The translations under genes were made by a program, and so were the position numbers. Shown here in pieces: positions 44,497-55,900 of a stretch of 64,000 nt of DNA. The stretch spans positions 21,951,509 through 22,015,508 of the forward strand of contig JAJLRJ010000014.1 in NCBI GenBank assembly GCA_024195265.1. Direction: 5' to 3'. Position 1 is the first letter of the stretch. Each line of letters opens with the position of its first letter. The notes beneath the pieces are model-generated. The model worked only from the letters and a program-made list of their open reading frames with translations, did not search any database and was not told the origin of the DNA. The stretch comes from Dendrophyllia cribrosa. Taxonomy: Eukaryota; Cnidaria; Anthozoa; Scleractinia; Dendrophylliidae.

Positions 44497-46011
44497 CTAC
44501 TTCGCACTTTCTAGTAAACACAGTTTAACTGCAGGTCGGGTGTAAACACCACTCCTGGTACGGACTTCTGCTGCTCTGACTCTTCCATCGTCTCCTGGAA
44601 ACACTCTAAGCACACGCGCTAATGGCCAACACCCACGGGGAGACTTCTCGTCGACGACGAGGACAAGATCTCCTTCACGGGCTTCGTTTCTCCACTTTCG
44701 GCGCTCTGTTAAGGCTGGCAAATATTCTCGGAGCCAACGTTTCCAGAAGTGCTGGGTCATTACTTGTGCATGTTTCCATGTCCGACGACTGCACAAGTCT
44801 TTGTCGCTGACGACATCTGGCGGGAGATTAGGGTTTCTCCGTCCAAGCAGGAAGTGATTCGGTGTTAAGGCTTCTTCGTCACGGTAATCGGTACTAACAT
44901 GAGTCAATGGGCGACCGTTCATCAATGACTCCACTTCAGCCATAAATGTGAGTAACGTTTCGTCGTTGACACACTGCTTTCCTGCCACCGCTTTAAGCGC
45001 TCTTTTAGCAGACTGAACGAGGCGTTCCCACGAACCACCGAAGTGCGGGGAAGACGGGGGATTGAAGTGCCACTGCACTCCATCATCAGACAGCTGATCG
45101 CCGATTCGTTCGCTGTCCAGGCGTTTGATAGCTTCTCGGAGCTCATTGTCAGCTCCAACGAAGTTAGTGCCGTTGTCCGACCAAATATGGGCTGGCTTTC
45201 CACGTCTGGCTATCATCCTTCTTATAGCCATCAAGTAAGAATCAGTGTCCAGCGAGTGGGCAATTTCAAGATGAACCGCGCGAGTAGTTAGACAAGTAAA
45301 AAGCACTCCGTAGCGCTTTTCAGTCTTTCTTCCGTGGCGCACAAGCATGGGACCAAAGTAATCAACTCCGGTATTTGCGAAGGGCGGTTGTTGATATCCC
45401 AGTCTTGAATCGGGCAGATCGGCCAGGACGGGCGGCTCGGGTTTCGCTCGTAGTCTACGACATGAGGGACAACTAGATGTAATCTTCTGAACTGTAGCGA
45501 GCCCTTTCAGGATCCAATACTTCTGCCTTAGCTCGTTCAACACATGCTTGTTACTTGTACAGTACAAACGAAGATGGTGGTGCATTACTATTAGACGCGT
45601 GATTTCGTGCTTCGGGTCCAATATCAAAGGATGCCGTGACTCTTCAGGAAGAGGGGCTTTGCGAAGACGGCCACCTACTCTCAAACATCCCACTTCGTCC
45701 ACGTAGGGGTTGAGTGCACTGAGTCTGCTCTTTACTGGTAGTCCCTTGTTTGACTTCAAGGCTTCAAAGTCTGAATGAAACGAGTCCAGTTGACTTCTTC
45801 GTACGGCGATTATCTCTGCATTGTGGAGTTCCGCGGTGGTTAGAGGTGACAAAACGCGGTCTTCTTTCTTTCTTCTACAGTTTTGGGTGAAACGACACAT
45901 CCACGCGACAACACGACGGAATCTTGACCAAGAGGAGAACTTGTCTGGATCTGGAAAATACGCTCTTGGATCGTTCACAGACGCATGCCCAGACCACTTG
46001 GTGTTCTTCAC
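44497..46011 (-). pseudogene. BEL2 integrase
   Basis: 504 residues. The zinc-binding N-terminus is near 145-190 (MHHHLRLYCTSNKH, CPSCRR). The catalytic core is near 215-335, with TGVDYFGP, WSDNGTNF and GSWERLVQ supplying the D, D and E. A DUF5641-like tail follows (WKRWLREYLPAL, GDLVLVVDE). It integrates element cDNA in intact copies. The frame starts one base out of register with the upstream reverse-transcriptase/RNase H frame, overlapping its stop at 46008-46011, so it is cut off unless a -1 shift occurs. Confidence 0.88.
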
Positions 46012-49000
46012 TCCTTGTCATTTCCACAGAGGGGTCCAATAAACGTACTCTGAGGCCAGTGTTCTTCCGGTTTGGACAAGAAGTCGGGGCCGTTAAACCA
46101 TCGGCAATGCTGATCCAAGTCTGCAACTCGAAGTCCTCGACTGCAATCGTCGGCCGGATTAGAATGACCGGGGACATGTCTCCACTGTGTGGGGTTGGTT
46201 ACATCGTGAATCTCTGAGACCCGGTTAGCCACGAACGTGTGGAAACGTCGGCTTTCATTAGCTATGTACTGCAACACAGTTTTAGAATCACTCCAAAAGA
46301 TGGTGTCTTCAGTCGTAACAGTCAACTCACGCTTGATCAGGCAGCATAACCTTACGGCCAAGACAGCAGCTTGAAGCTCTAGACGAGGTATGCTTATCTG
46401 CTTCAACGGTGAAACGCGGTTCCTCGTCATAACAAACGAAACTTTAATCGTGCCATCAGGGAGTGAGTATCTAGCATAGCAGACGGCGCCGAATCCCATT
46501 TCGGATGCGTCGGCGAATACGTGAAGTTGTATCGACGCTTCAGGGCAGGCATTAACACAGAAACAACGGGGCAGTTCAAATTCACTTCGCTTCGTCAGGT
46601 CTCCAAGCCAATCGTTCCAAGTACTCTGGTCTTCCTCATCTAAGGGCTCGTCCCAGCCCTTGTTCTTACGCCATAACGACTGGATTAGACATTTCGCGGG
46701 TAGCATGTATGGAGCTAGCACTCCCAATGGATCGAAAACGGTTGATATGCGACTAAGGACGCCACGCTTGGTTGACTCAGAGGTTTGGCGTGAGCAAACA
46801 GAGAAACGAAAACAGTCAGTTTCAGTGTTCCATTTTAAACCCAGTGTGCGTTCAATTGGTAATTCATCAAACTTCAAATCGACTGACGGGCTCGTTTTCT
46901 CTTGGAGGGGGATTTGCGACAGGACTTCACGGGAGGAACTGATCCACCTGGTCAGCCTGAAACCGCCGCGAGCCAAGAGAGAGGTCATTTCATGGAACAT
47001 TCGCACTGCAGTAGCTTCGTCACGTACGGATTTCAAGAAGTCATCCATGTAGAAATTCTGCTCTACGGCTTCGATCGTTTCGGTAGAAAATGCAGTGTCT
47101 CCATAATTGTCAAGAGCTGTCTTTCTCAATACATAGTTTGCCATACACGGGGAGGACGCAGCTCCAAAAATCGCGACGAGCATCTGATACACATCAGGTG
47201 GGCGCTGCAGTTCTAAGTTCCGCCACAGGAACCTCAGGGCGGGTTGATCCTCTTCTATAATTCGAACTTGGTGAAACATGGCTTCGATGTCGGCGGCCAG
47301 GCCAACACGCTGCTCTCTAAACCGCAACAGCACACCCACTAGGCTATTCAGGAGGTCGGGCCCGATGTGAAGTTTGTCATTCAGTGATACTCCGTCATGC
47401 TTGGCGGCAGCATCCATCACGATCCGGACCTTGTCTGGCTTGTTGGGATTGCGAACCGGGTGGTGTGGCAGAAACCACTGCTTCGAGGTTGGGACGGATG
47501 CCTCCTCAGGAGTAAGCTTTCGCGCGTAATCTTTGCCAACATAGTCGTCAATAATGGCACAGTATTTCCTTGCAAGTTCCTCGTCACGCTTTAGTTTTCT
47601 TTCAGTGGACTCGAGTCGTTTTTCTGCCATGGGGCGGTTGTCAGGAAACTTTACGTCTTGTTCCTTCCACAACATCCCGACTTCATATCCGTCCGACACA
47701 TGTTTCACAGTTCTCTCTAACATTTTAAGAGCTCTGTTGTCTTCGCGAGAACGGGGTGATGCGTCTTCATACTTCGTACCAAACGATTCTGTTCGCCACC
47801 AGTCTTCTACTTGCTTGTTTAATGATTCTTCATCGTTCAGGACACGGTGCACGTGCATGACATGTAGACGCTCGGGTTTCACGACCGAATTGACTGCGCC
47901 AGCAAGGGTCCAGCCAAAGGCTGTGAGAATCGCAACGGGTTGTCCTGGACGACCTCTTCGCACATCATGCTGTAGTATCGCCTCCAAAACATTTGCCCCG
48001 AGCAGAATTGTCACGTATTTGGAATCCACTTCAGGGATACTCAGATCCTTTAGGTGAGGGAAGTCCTGCATCATGCTACGCGTGACCCTTTGCGGGGGCA
48101 GGTTCAACTGTGGTACAGTCCAAGCTTCGTCTACGGCTATCTGCGCGTCTGGCTTTGTCCCTTCAACAGCACCAACGTGGAATGACACTTTCCTAGAACG
48201 TACTGGTTCACCAGACGAGTTAATTGTGCCAAGTTGTAGAGGTCTATCTTCGCCAACAAGACCAATAGCGTCAGCAAAGTTCTCTAAAATAAGTGAAGTT
48301 TGGCTGCCGGAGTCCAGAAGTGCAAACGTGTTTGTTTTAACGCCTCTAGAGGTCACAACGGATACCGGGACGATTTGCAGTAGGCCTGCGGAGGAAACCC
48401 CATTCACAGACGAAGTAGCAACGAATACGGGTGCCGCGACGTTCAACGGCGGGACGGGTGCGGCACTGTTCAAAGGTGGTGTTCCAACGAAAACTGGTGC
48501 TGCCCCGTGGATAAGCGGGTGGTGGTATTTGTTACAGCCTTGCATGTCACATCGTTTCTTGCGCGTACAGTCACGAGATTGGTGATCCGTTGACTCAAAG
48601 CAGCAAAAGCACAACTTCCTTTCCTTGCCTAACTGTGCTCTCTGATTCACATCCATCGGTAGAAATTTGTCACACTTCTCAATCGCGTGTTTTTTATCGC
48701 ATACCACACAAGTCTTAGCTGCGGGTGAGCTCTGATTCCCAGTCGTAGCACCTGTAGCTAGGGTTGAGAACAAGTAAGGTTGCTCTTGACGGTTTTGGAC
48801 GCGTTGATCCCTTCGTGGCAGCCTTCTATTGCCAGTACGCCCATTCTTTGGCGGCTTACCTAAGCTAGGTAATGGTTCACTGACTAAGGTTTTGGCGCGC
48901 AGTCTCGCACGAAGCCATTCATCCAGATCGACCAATGTAGGAATGGTGGGATGCATTTTAACCTTCTTTTCTTCCCACTTTTCCTTTAACGAATCAGGCA

Positions 49001-49247
49001 ATTTCTGTAAGGCAGAACGGGCGTTAGTTGAAGACGCTAAATCGTGTGAGTATCCCAAGCTCTTCATCGTGGCAACGGCATTGTGTAGCGTGTTGCAGAA
49101 CGAACGAAATTGAATGGTATCTCCTTCAATAACGATTGGGTGGTCAAGCACGGTCTTCATGAAGGCTCCAGCAACGATTTCCTCATTTCCAAATTGTTCT
49201 TTAAGTTCTGTCAGGGCTGCTTTGTAGAGATGGCCATGGTTGAGCAT
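46008..49247 (-). pseudogene. BEL2 Gag C-terminus, protease, RT and RNase H
   Basis: 1079 residues. Begins inside the DUF1759-like Gag region (HLYKAALTELKEQFG). Zinc knuckles follow (CVVCDKKHAIEKC, CFCCFESTDHQSRDC), then an aspartic protease (ALLDSGSQTSLI). Reverse transcriptase has LAADIEAMFHQVRI and the active site YMDD. A Pao A17-like stretch (VFDPLGVLAPY) and RNase H (HVFADASEMGFGAVCY, FWSDSKTVLQY) complete it. Both ends are marked by single-base frame changes. Confidence 0.9.
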
Positions 49248-50413
49248 TCCTCCAATAGCTTCTTCGCATTTCCAACCAAAGCTCTTTGGAGGTAAGTCAT
49301 TCTCTGCGTATCGGTGAGAGGCTGGTCATGAACTAAACATTTAAACAGTGATATGAACTGAGGCCACTCAAGCGGATCTCCTGAAAACCGCGGTAACTGT
49401 AAACGTGGTATCGACTTTACGAACGCTGGTTTTAACTCTGCGTTTGGTTTTCCCTTTGGTGTACTCAACTTAGGTGAGAGTTCCTTGATCCATGAAACAT
49501 CAAAGCGTTCCTCCGTGTCACAGTGATCTTGATCGGTCTGGGAAGTCTCCTTGCGCAACGTGGACGATTTAACCGGGGACGGCAATTTTACATTTTGCGG
49601 AGGCGAAAGACCACCTGGGTTTTGATGACTATCAGCATTTACAAACACCTTGGGTTTGATTTCACGGTAGGCGGTTCCAACTTCAACATCTTCAAAATCC
49701 TTCAGACGGTCTTCAATATTCTCTGGGTCTCTTTTCTCGTTATCCTGAATGCCAAGCTGAGCTTCCAGTCGCAATCTTTCGGCTTGATATTCGAGTTCTC
49801 GGATACGACGGTGTTCTTGCAATCGCCTTTCTTGTTCGAGATTTTCAGCCCGCATACGCTCCTCTTCTACCCGCTGCTGTGCTTCCTTTTTCGCCTGTTC
49901 GATTTGCAGATCCATCACGCTCGCGAGTCTTCCATTCTCGCTCGCGCGCGAGGTTGAACTATGGCCGCTGGCCGATTCGAATTGGAGCAAAGGCGCGTAT
50001 TCACTGCCAATCTCAGAAGGCGGCTCGTTTTCTCTTTCGCTCAAGGAAATTTCAATGTTTTCGAGACATACATTCGCTCTTCCAATCGCACTTTCCATCC
50101 CGTCGAGGTGACCCTGCAATTCGTCGAGTTCCAGAAGCGATTCGTAGTCTTCACTGGCTGATTCGAGTTCCTTTAATGCTCTATCGATCTTGTCACAAAG
50201 TTCACGTAATTTCCTTCGACTTCCACGGCTCTTTAACAGGTTTTCAGCGACATTAATGTGCCTTGTGACCGTTGCCTTTCGGCGTGACAGTTTGCTCTTA
50301 GCTTTTTCCTTTTCCATTTTCCGGTTGTTAGGACGGCTGGGCCCAACGACGACACGAATTCCTTCTTCACTCACATATCGCACGTGGTCGGGAGCGAGCT
50401 CTTCTGTTGACAT
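49211..50413 (-). pseudogene. BEL2 Gag N-terminus
   Basis: 400 residues start 23 bp inside the 5' LTR. The N-terminal part is basic and then long coiled coil, rich in E, R, Q and L near residues 165-235. The start of the DUF1759-like Gag domain (LQLPRFSGDPLEWPQFISLF) follows near 340. It shifts frame near 49240, inside that conserved domain rather than at a Gag/Pol border, so a one-base loss is more likely than programmed frameshifting. Gag would assemble particles in the cytoplasm. Confidence 0.88.
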
Positions 50414-50423
50414 TTCAACCTCG

Positions 50424-50434
50424 CTCTGCTACCA
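50424..50434 (-). promoter_or_regulatory. BEL2 primer-binding site, initiator tRNA-Met
   Basis: Two bases inside the 5' LTR, the minus strand reads TGGTAGCAGAG, complementary to the last 11 nt of eukaryotic initiator tRNA-Met including CCA. Confidence 0.75.
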
Positions 50435-50436
50435 GA

Positions 50437-50637
50437 TGTTCCGGTTATTTCACGGGCATTTAAGACGACTAAAACGGTAAACGGGTAAACATTTTCCAGA
50501 TTTTCAACACGATTTATTCACAACGTGAGCTACACGAAATTCGAGCTTCGAGCGGCGAAAACTGAGACAAGATACAAAGGTCAGTCTCGATCGCATGTAA
50601 CACAACAATGTCACGTGAACGGGTTTTGGCGCGAACA
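50437..50637 (-). repeat. BEL2 5' LTR
   Basis: 201 bp, starting TGTTCCGG and ending GCGAACA on the plus strand. It retains the two segments deleted from the 3' LTR. Confidence 0.88.
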
Positions 50638-51420
50638 TAAGGTGTTCGTTCGGCACTTTGGAGATACCCTACTAGCAGAGTCTCCTTCCAACTTCCCAGG
50701 AAATTCGATTTCATTTTTCTTGGAAGATCACAGGGGACTCTGGAGAGCGTTTTTCAAGATGACCTTTTTCAGGTAGTCGAGAACACCACGGATTAGTTGG
50801 GACGAGGTCGACTGGGTCAAGGTCAGTCAACATCGTTGTTTTGGGTCACATGACCAAACAAAACAGACACGCAATGTGTGCGACAAGATTGTTCCAAGGG
50901 AACGCACCAGGACTCAAAACTCTTAGTGGATTAAGAACATGTAGGCCAAAATGTGTCATTTCAACTCCAACAAATGAAAAAAATGACAGTTAAAATGAAG
51001 GATAATGTGTCACAAAAATGAACCTGTTTCTGTAAAGGACTTGTTGTAGGTTTGAATAAATAAGAGGACGAAGGGCAGTATTTTCTGTTTGTTTGAAATG
51101 TAGTCGCAACAGGAATAACGTATTTTGTGACAAAGAGCTTGGGTACCACACCCATATTGCATTACTTTTCGGACCAGAAAAAAGCACTTTTTCCTTAAAA
51201 ATAAGAAGCAATTTAATCCTTTATTATCAAGGTGGTGACCATTCAGCACTGGTTCCGTTTCGAGTCCTGTTTCGTATCAGCGAACAAAAGAATTTTGACA
51301 GATAAAAGTGTAAATTAAGTTACTAAAATTAGGCGAAACCTCGCGACATAGCGCTCCCCTTTAAAGTACCTAAATATCCTACTTTCTCAGTCAGACACCA
51401 ATTATATAAGAACCTTTTTA
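50638..51420. repeat. Interspersed repeat, copy 2, right half
   Basis: Matches 170-340 and 930-1370. It lacks the tRNA-bearing TIR element, giving the empty-site comparison for 348-928. Confidence 0.75.
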
Positions 51421-52394
51421 GGCTTAAAATAATAACGGACGGTCACACAGTTTGTGTGGGCCCCCTGAGAGGGGAGAGGGAGGAGGGTGGAAGGGGGGTT
51501 ATTTGATCTAGGATCTTTTTCCATCTCCAGGGTGGTGGAGAGAGGCCATGGGGATAATCTGACACTTCAACAGCAAGCGAAGTTGTGTTAAAATAATTTT
51601 GGGAACACCATGACTCCGTTTGACTCCGCCTCTCTTGAGGCTAATGCCTTTTTAATTCCCCTCCCTACAAATTCCGCTGTCCACCCCCAATAATTTATTA
51701 AACTCGAACTCTCGGAAAATAACTGGAAAAAATTGAACAGCAATTGAACTTATTATGTATAGTGAAGAAAACCCAGCTTTAAATTACTTGGTAAGTTTAA
51801 CAAGCTTTGCATCAAAAATGTCATATTTAATCAACAAAAGAAGCTTTATATGTTCTTTCACATAGAAATTTGCAAATATTATAAAAAAGTGTTTGTTTAA
51901 TATGAAAACATCCTTTTAAAATGACTCTGTGAATTGGTCTGTGTTTACTGTTGGCCATACTTTACTTCTTCTTCGCTTATTATTCTCTGATTATTCTTCC
52001 ATAATTCTTCTAATTCTCACTAGAATTCTTCTCCATGGCGTCATCATTTTCATTAAGTTCTGCTGCTGTCGTTGAATAAAGAAGGCTGTCGACAAACACA
52101 AAGATTGAACAACAGGAAAGAAAACTTTTGTTTTTGTTTCTTTTGTTCAGCACAATATCATAACAAGTATAAAACTACATATCCTCATAACAATTGAATT
52201 TTCCTCTCGACAAATAAGCCTTTATTCTAATAAATTGATTAACACAATTGTGACGTGTTTTTCTTACAAGTATGAAGCGGTTTACAAAGGAAGGAAAAAC
52301 CTTTCACAATTCTCACTTCAGGAGTAAAAAAAAAGGTACAGTTGCCCATCCGTGATTCTACTTCATGTTTTAGAGCCGTTGCATTCCTACGCGT
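51421..52394. other. Intergenic, no gene seen
   Basis: AT-rich, with a G/A-rich patch at 51467-51500. No frame is supportable. Confidence 0.4.
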
Positions 52395-52560
52395 TGTGAT
52401 TGGCTAAAAAATATCGCGCCACTTTCTCAACCAATCAGAAGTAAAACCAAAACCAATCGTGACTTGCTCGCACGCGTTTTCCCGCGCTTGGCGCCGGCTT
52501 CAGTATTTGCTTCGAGCTCTGATTGGTTCATTGGATTGTCTGCCTCTGTTGTGATTGGTC
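52395..52560 (+). promoter_or_regulatory. CCAAT/E2F-rich promoter of the EGF gene
   Basis: Six CCAAT boxes in both orientations occur in 160 bp, at 52399, 52431, 52453, 52522, 52530 and 52554. An E2F-like TTTTCCCGCGC lies at 52477-52487, followed by GGCGCC. The block is about 340 bp upstream of the signal-peptide ATG. No TATA box is obvious. The role is inferred from position and motif density. Confidence 0.5.
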
Positions 52561-52899
52561 AGAGTGATTACTTTGATTTTGATTTTACGACACTCAGCTG
52601 AAAACCGCTCCAACTTCGTTACAATGCGCGCCAAGTTGCCGCAACAGTGTGGACACACGTTGAAACTAGTTCGCGCGCGATTTTGCACCTTGTCCGGAGG
52701 TTTAGAGGTTGCTCGCGCTATGAAGAAATCCCGGCACTATCCTCAAATGCACGCGCGAATGACGACTGTAAACAAACATTTATTGAAACGGTTTTTCTTC
52801 CATAGAGCGAGCGAACACAAAAAGCAGGAACATCGAAAATCTGATCTGACTTTTATCATTATGTTTCTCTTCCAAAACAGCAAGTTTGAAAATGCAGTT

Positions 52900-52966
52900 A
52901 TGAAAAAGACTTCGCTGTTGGCATTGCTTTTGATTTGTTTGCTTCTTATTCCATCTGCCGTCGAAG
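52900..52966 (+). CDS. EGF gene exon 1: signal peptide
   Basis: MKKTSLLALLLICLLLIPSA is a classic signal peptide: a basic start, a leucine-rich core and a small-residue cleavage site. Exon 1 ends GAAG before GTGAGT. The frame is open upstream, with another ATG at 52861 and more to 52555, but starting at 52900 places the hydrophobic core at the N-terminus, so I prefer it. Confidence 0.8.
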
Positions 52967-55900
52967 GTGAGTGTTTAAATTAACCAGTTTTGTTCTGGAA
53001 TTAGACCGGTTTCTAAATATTGCGGAACGCAAAAAATGTAAATCTATAGTATTTACATTTTAGAAGGAAACACTCGCTACGATATTCTAAGCATTATCGA
53101 TAGCCACAGTATTTAGGTCTAATCAGGTTCTCTACACTATTAAGGGTCGGTTTCTGTACTCTGTAAAATATCTTTGTCGTATCCAACCAGCGTCTATAGG
53201 AAAATTTCTACATCCTTGCACCAAGGTGGAAAAGGTACTGACAGAGAAAAATTTGTGTAAAACAACTAGCGTAACGTTTTTCCCCCACTGGTGAAATGCC
53301 CTATTCTTCCATAAAACGTTATGTGTACGGCACTTTCATTTTTGCTTTCAATCTAAAGTTGTCTTCTCCTAAAACCGTCGACGCTTACGTTATTGTACTG
53401 ACTGCATTCATAAAAGGCCGCAGCGAATCGCGAATGAAACACTTTTCGCCATAAAAAGACGAAAAAGTGTTCACACCAGGTGGTGCATCCAGACGTACGA
53501 AACAAGATAACTCAATCAAATGTTGCCTCCTTCGTATCCGAAGGACTCGACAAGCGAGCTTTAATAAACCACAGAATGATTCAAGGTGCATTTTTCGGTT
53601 TAAGTCCAATTAAAAAGATTTAATGCGTATTCCGTAAAAACGCAGAAATTATGGAGCCAGGCATAAAATGTGTTTGAGGCGGACACATAATGCGAGGAGT
53701 GAAATAGTAGAATAGACTATGAACTTGACACCGAATGCAAATATGGCGGCCGATTTATTGTTCCTTTATATGTGTGTTAATTAGCCTGAACTTTGAACTC
53801 TTTTGAACTTCGGACTTGGTCGCCTCAGTCTGCGGTTTTTAAAACGCAGCGCTCGTTCGCCCCCCAAATACTACTGCCTCGGTTTCTCGGACTACTCGTA
53901 GTCTAGTGCAAAATAATCATAATATATATATCTTTTATTAATTTGAAGGATTATTTCCAAAATTACGTTCTTCAATTAAAAAATTGAATAAAGCCAGCAA
54001 CAGCACATGTGACCCGAAAGGAAAAGATGGCCAATGTGGACAACGAAAGAAGTGTGAGAAGATAGAAAGCAATTATCACTGTGTTTGCAAAACAGGATAT
54101 CGAGCTAATGGAGAAGCTTGTGAAGGTAAAACTTAATCTTAGATGTGATCATTCAAATGAAAGCTACTGAGCAGTACTTTCCTGTGGTGCTGTTTATTAT
54201 GCTGTACAAGGTGGTTCTAACTTTTGAGTCTGTGGATGAAATCCTAAAGTGTGACCATTCAAATGAAAGCTACTGAGCAGTACTTTCCTGTGGTGCTGTT
54301 TATTATTATTGAGAACTAGCCCCGTCCTCTAGGGTTTCTTCCCGAACTTATAACTAAGACAATCCGTAGAGTCGATTGTACAATACTTTTTAATCTCTCC
54401 TGGTTCACGTTTCAGTATTCACTTTTACAACAGGCGTGTAAGAGCTACTCTCCACACACACACCGGGACGCTTGATTTTATACTGGTACATTACATAATA
54501 TGATTGGTCGTTGCTAGGTGATAATCAAAAAAGGTCAAAGTCTGTTAGGCACTAAAAGTTCATTGTCTCTTGATATTTAAACTTATCTTTCACTGTCACG
54601 CACGAAATATGAAGCTATTAAGTCTCCGACACACTCCCCCATGCAGCATTGTAAGCAAAGGTGCATTACTTAGGAGACTTAAAACTGTTAGACGATTCCA
54701 AAACTAATAAAAAGCTAAGTTGAAAAATTCGCTAGCAATCACTCGTTTCAAGTTCATAATTGTTCAATTTCTTCATCATCCGCAATCTCCTTGATTCTCA
54801 CAGCTGCCGCAGCCGCAGCGGCTCTTCTCGGTCTGAAAGTTGGCGCGTCAGGGTTCAACTGCTGTTCTGCTTCTGTTGGCGCTGTGGGCTCACACTGCAA
54901 CTCTAGGAGGTAGAGGTGCTGAACAGGACGCTCTATAACTCCTTTACTCGTTCTCAGCTGCACTGCACGTATGTGGCCGTCACGTCCTGGATAGGTCTGC
55001 TGGACAATAGCTAGTGGCCACTTCCCTCTATTCTTGTTGTCAGATCGCACTAACACTGTGTCACCAACTTTGACTTGGTAGTTAGCTGTCTTGTGGACAA
55101 GGTTATGGCGCTCTCTCAAGGCTCTCAGGTATTCACGTTGCCATCGGTTCCACATGTGATTTTTGCAAGTCTGCAAGAATTTAGCTCGTTTCCGCAAATT
55201 CGTGTCTTCAATTCTCCAGGTCTGCTCCTCAGGAAGCTGGTTGGTTCGCTGGAACATAAAGCTGGCTGGTGTTAGGATCGGTAACTCTACGTCGTCTTCA
55301 ACGTAACCGAGTGGGCGACGATTGACTTGAGTCTCCACATCAAGGAGCTCTGCAGTTAGTTCATTCCAGGACAGGGTAGCTCCCCCGATCACCTTGTACA
55401 TCGCTGTCTTGACAATACCGATCAAGCGTTCAAATTGGCCGCCCCACCAAGGGGCGCGGCTGAGGTTGAATTTCCACTGTATGTCATGGGACTCAAGGAA
55501 GCCTTGTAACCGTTCGTCGCTCCGTACTTGCTTCAACCATTTGGCTGCTTTGACAAACGTGCTGCCATTATCAGAGTAAATGACAGCCGGACGTCCTCGT
55601 CTGGCTATGAGGCGTTTGAGACACGGCAGGAACGTATTGGTTTCCAGGTTGGGAACCAGCTCTAGGTGTACTGCTCTCGATAGACTGCACGAGAATATCA
55701 CCAAGTATGCTTTCCCTTCTCGTTTCTGGCTCAGCTTGTAGTAGAGTGGTCCCGCGAAGTCGGTTCCGATGACCTCAAATGCTGCTCCACCATGGGTACG
55801 GTCTGTCGGTAGTGGTCCAGGGGGTGGTATTGTTAAAGGTAACGCTCTAAAGCGTTTACAGCCCCAACACGCAGATCGTACAGACTTCACTAGCTGTCTC

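Larger units (their letters stand above)
44321..50637 (-). mobile_element. BEL/Pao LTR retrotransposon BEL2
   Basis: Minus-strand element with TGTT...AACA LTRs, 201 bp at the 5' end and 136 bp at the 3' end. It is flanked by TACGG and TAAGG (44316-44320 and 50638-50642), a 5-bp duplication with one mismatch. Gag, protease, reverse transcriptase, RNase H and integrase are all present, but in three frames. It is inserted in copy 2 of the repeat seen at 1-1320. Confidence 0.92.

Noticed and set aside
49235..49250. Programmed -1 frameshift between BEL2 Gag and Pol
   Set aside because: No canonical slippery heptamer, and the shift falls inside a conserved Gag domain rather than at a Gag/Pol border.
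49879..50256. Plus-strand frames rich in Arg/Ser opposite the BEL2 gag
   Set aside because: Shadow frames of the Glu/Arg-rich coiled coil on the coding strand.
52555..52899. In-frame N-terminal extension of the EGF gene
   Set aside because: The upstream residues are low in hydrophobicity and would bury the signal peptide; they overlap the promoter-like block.
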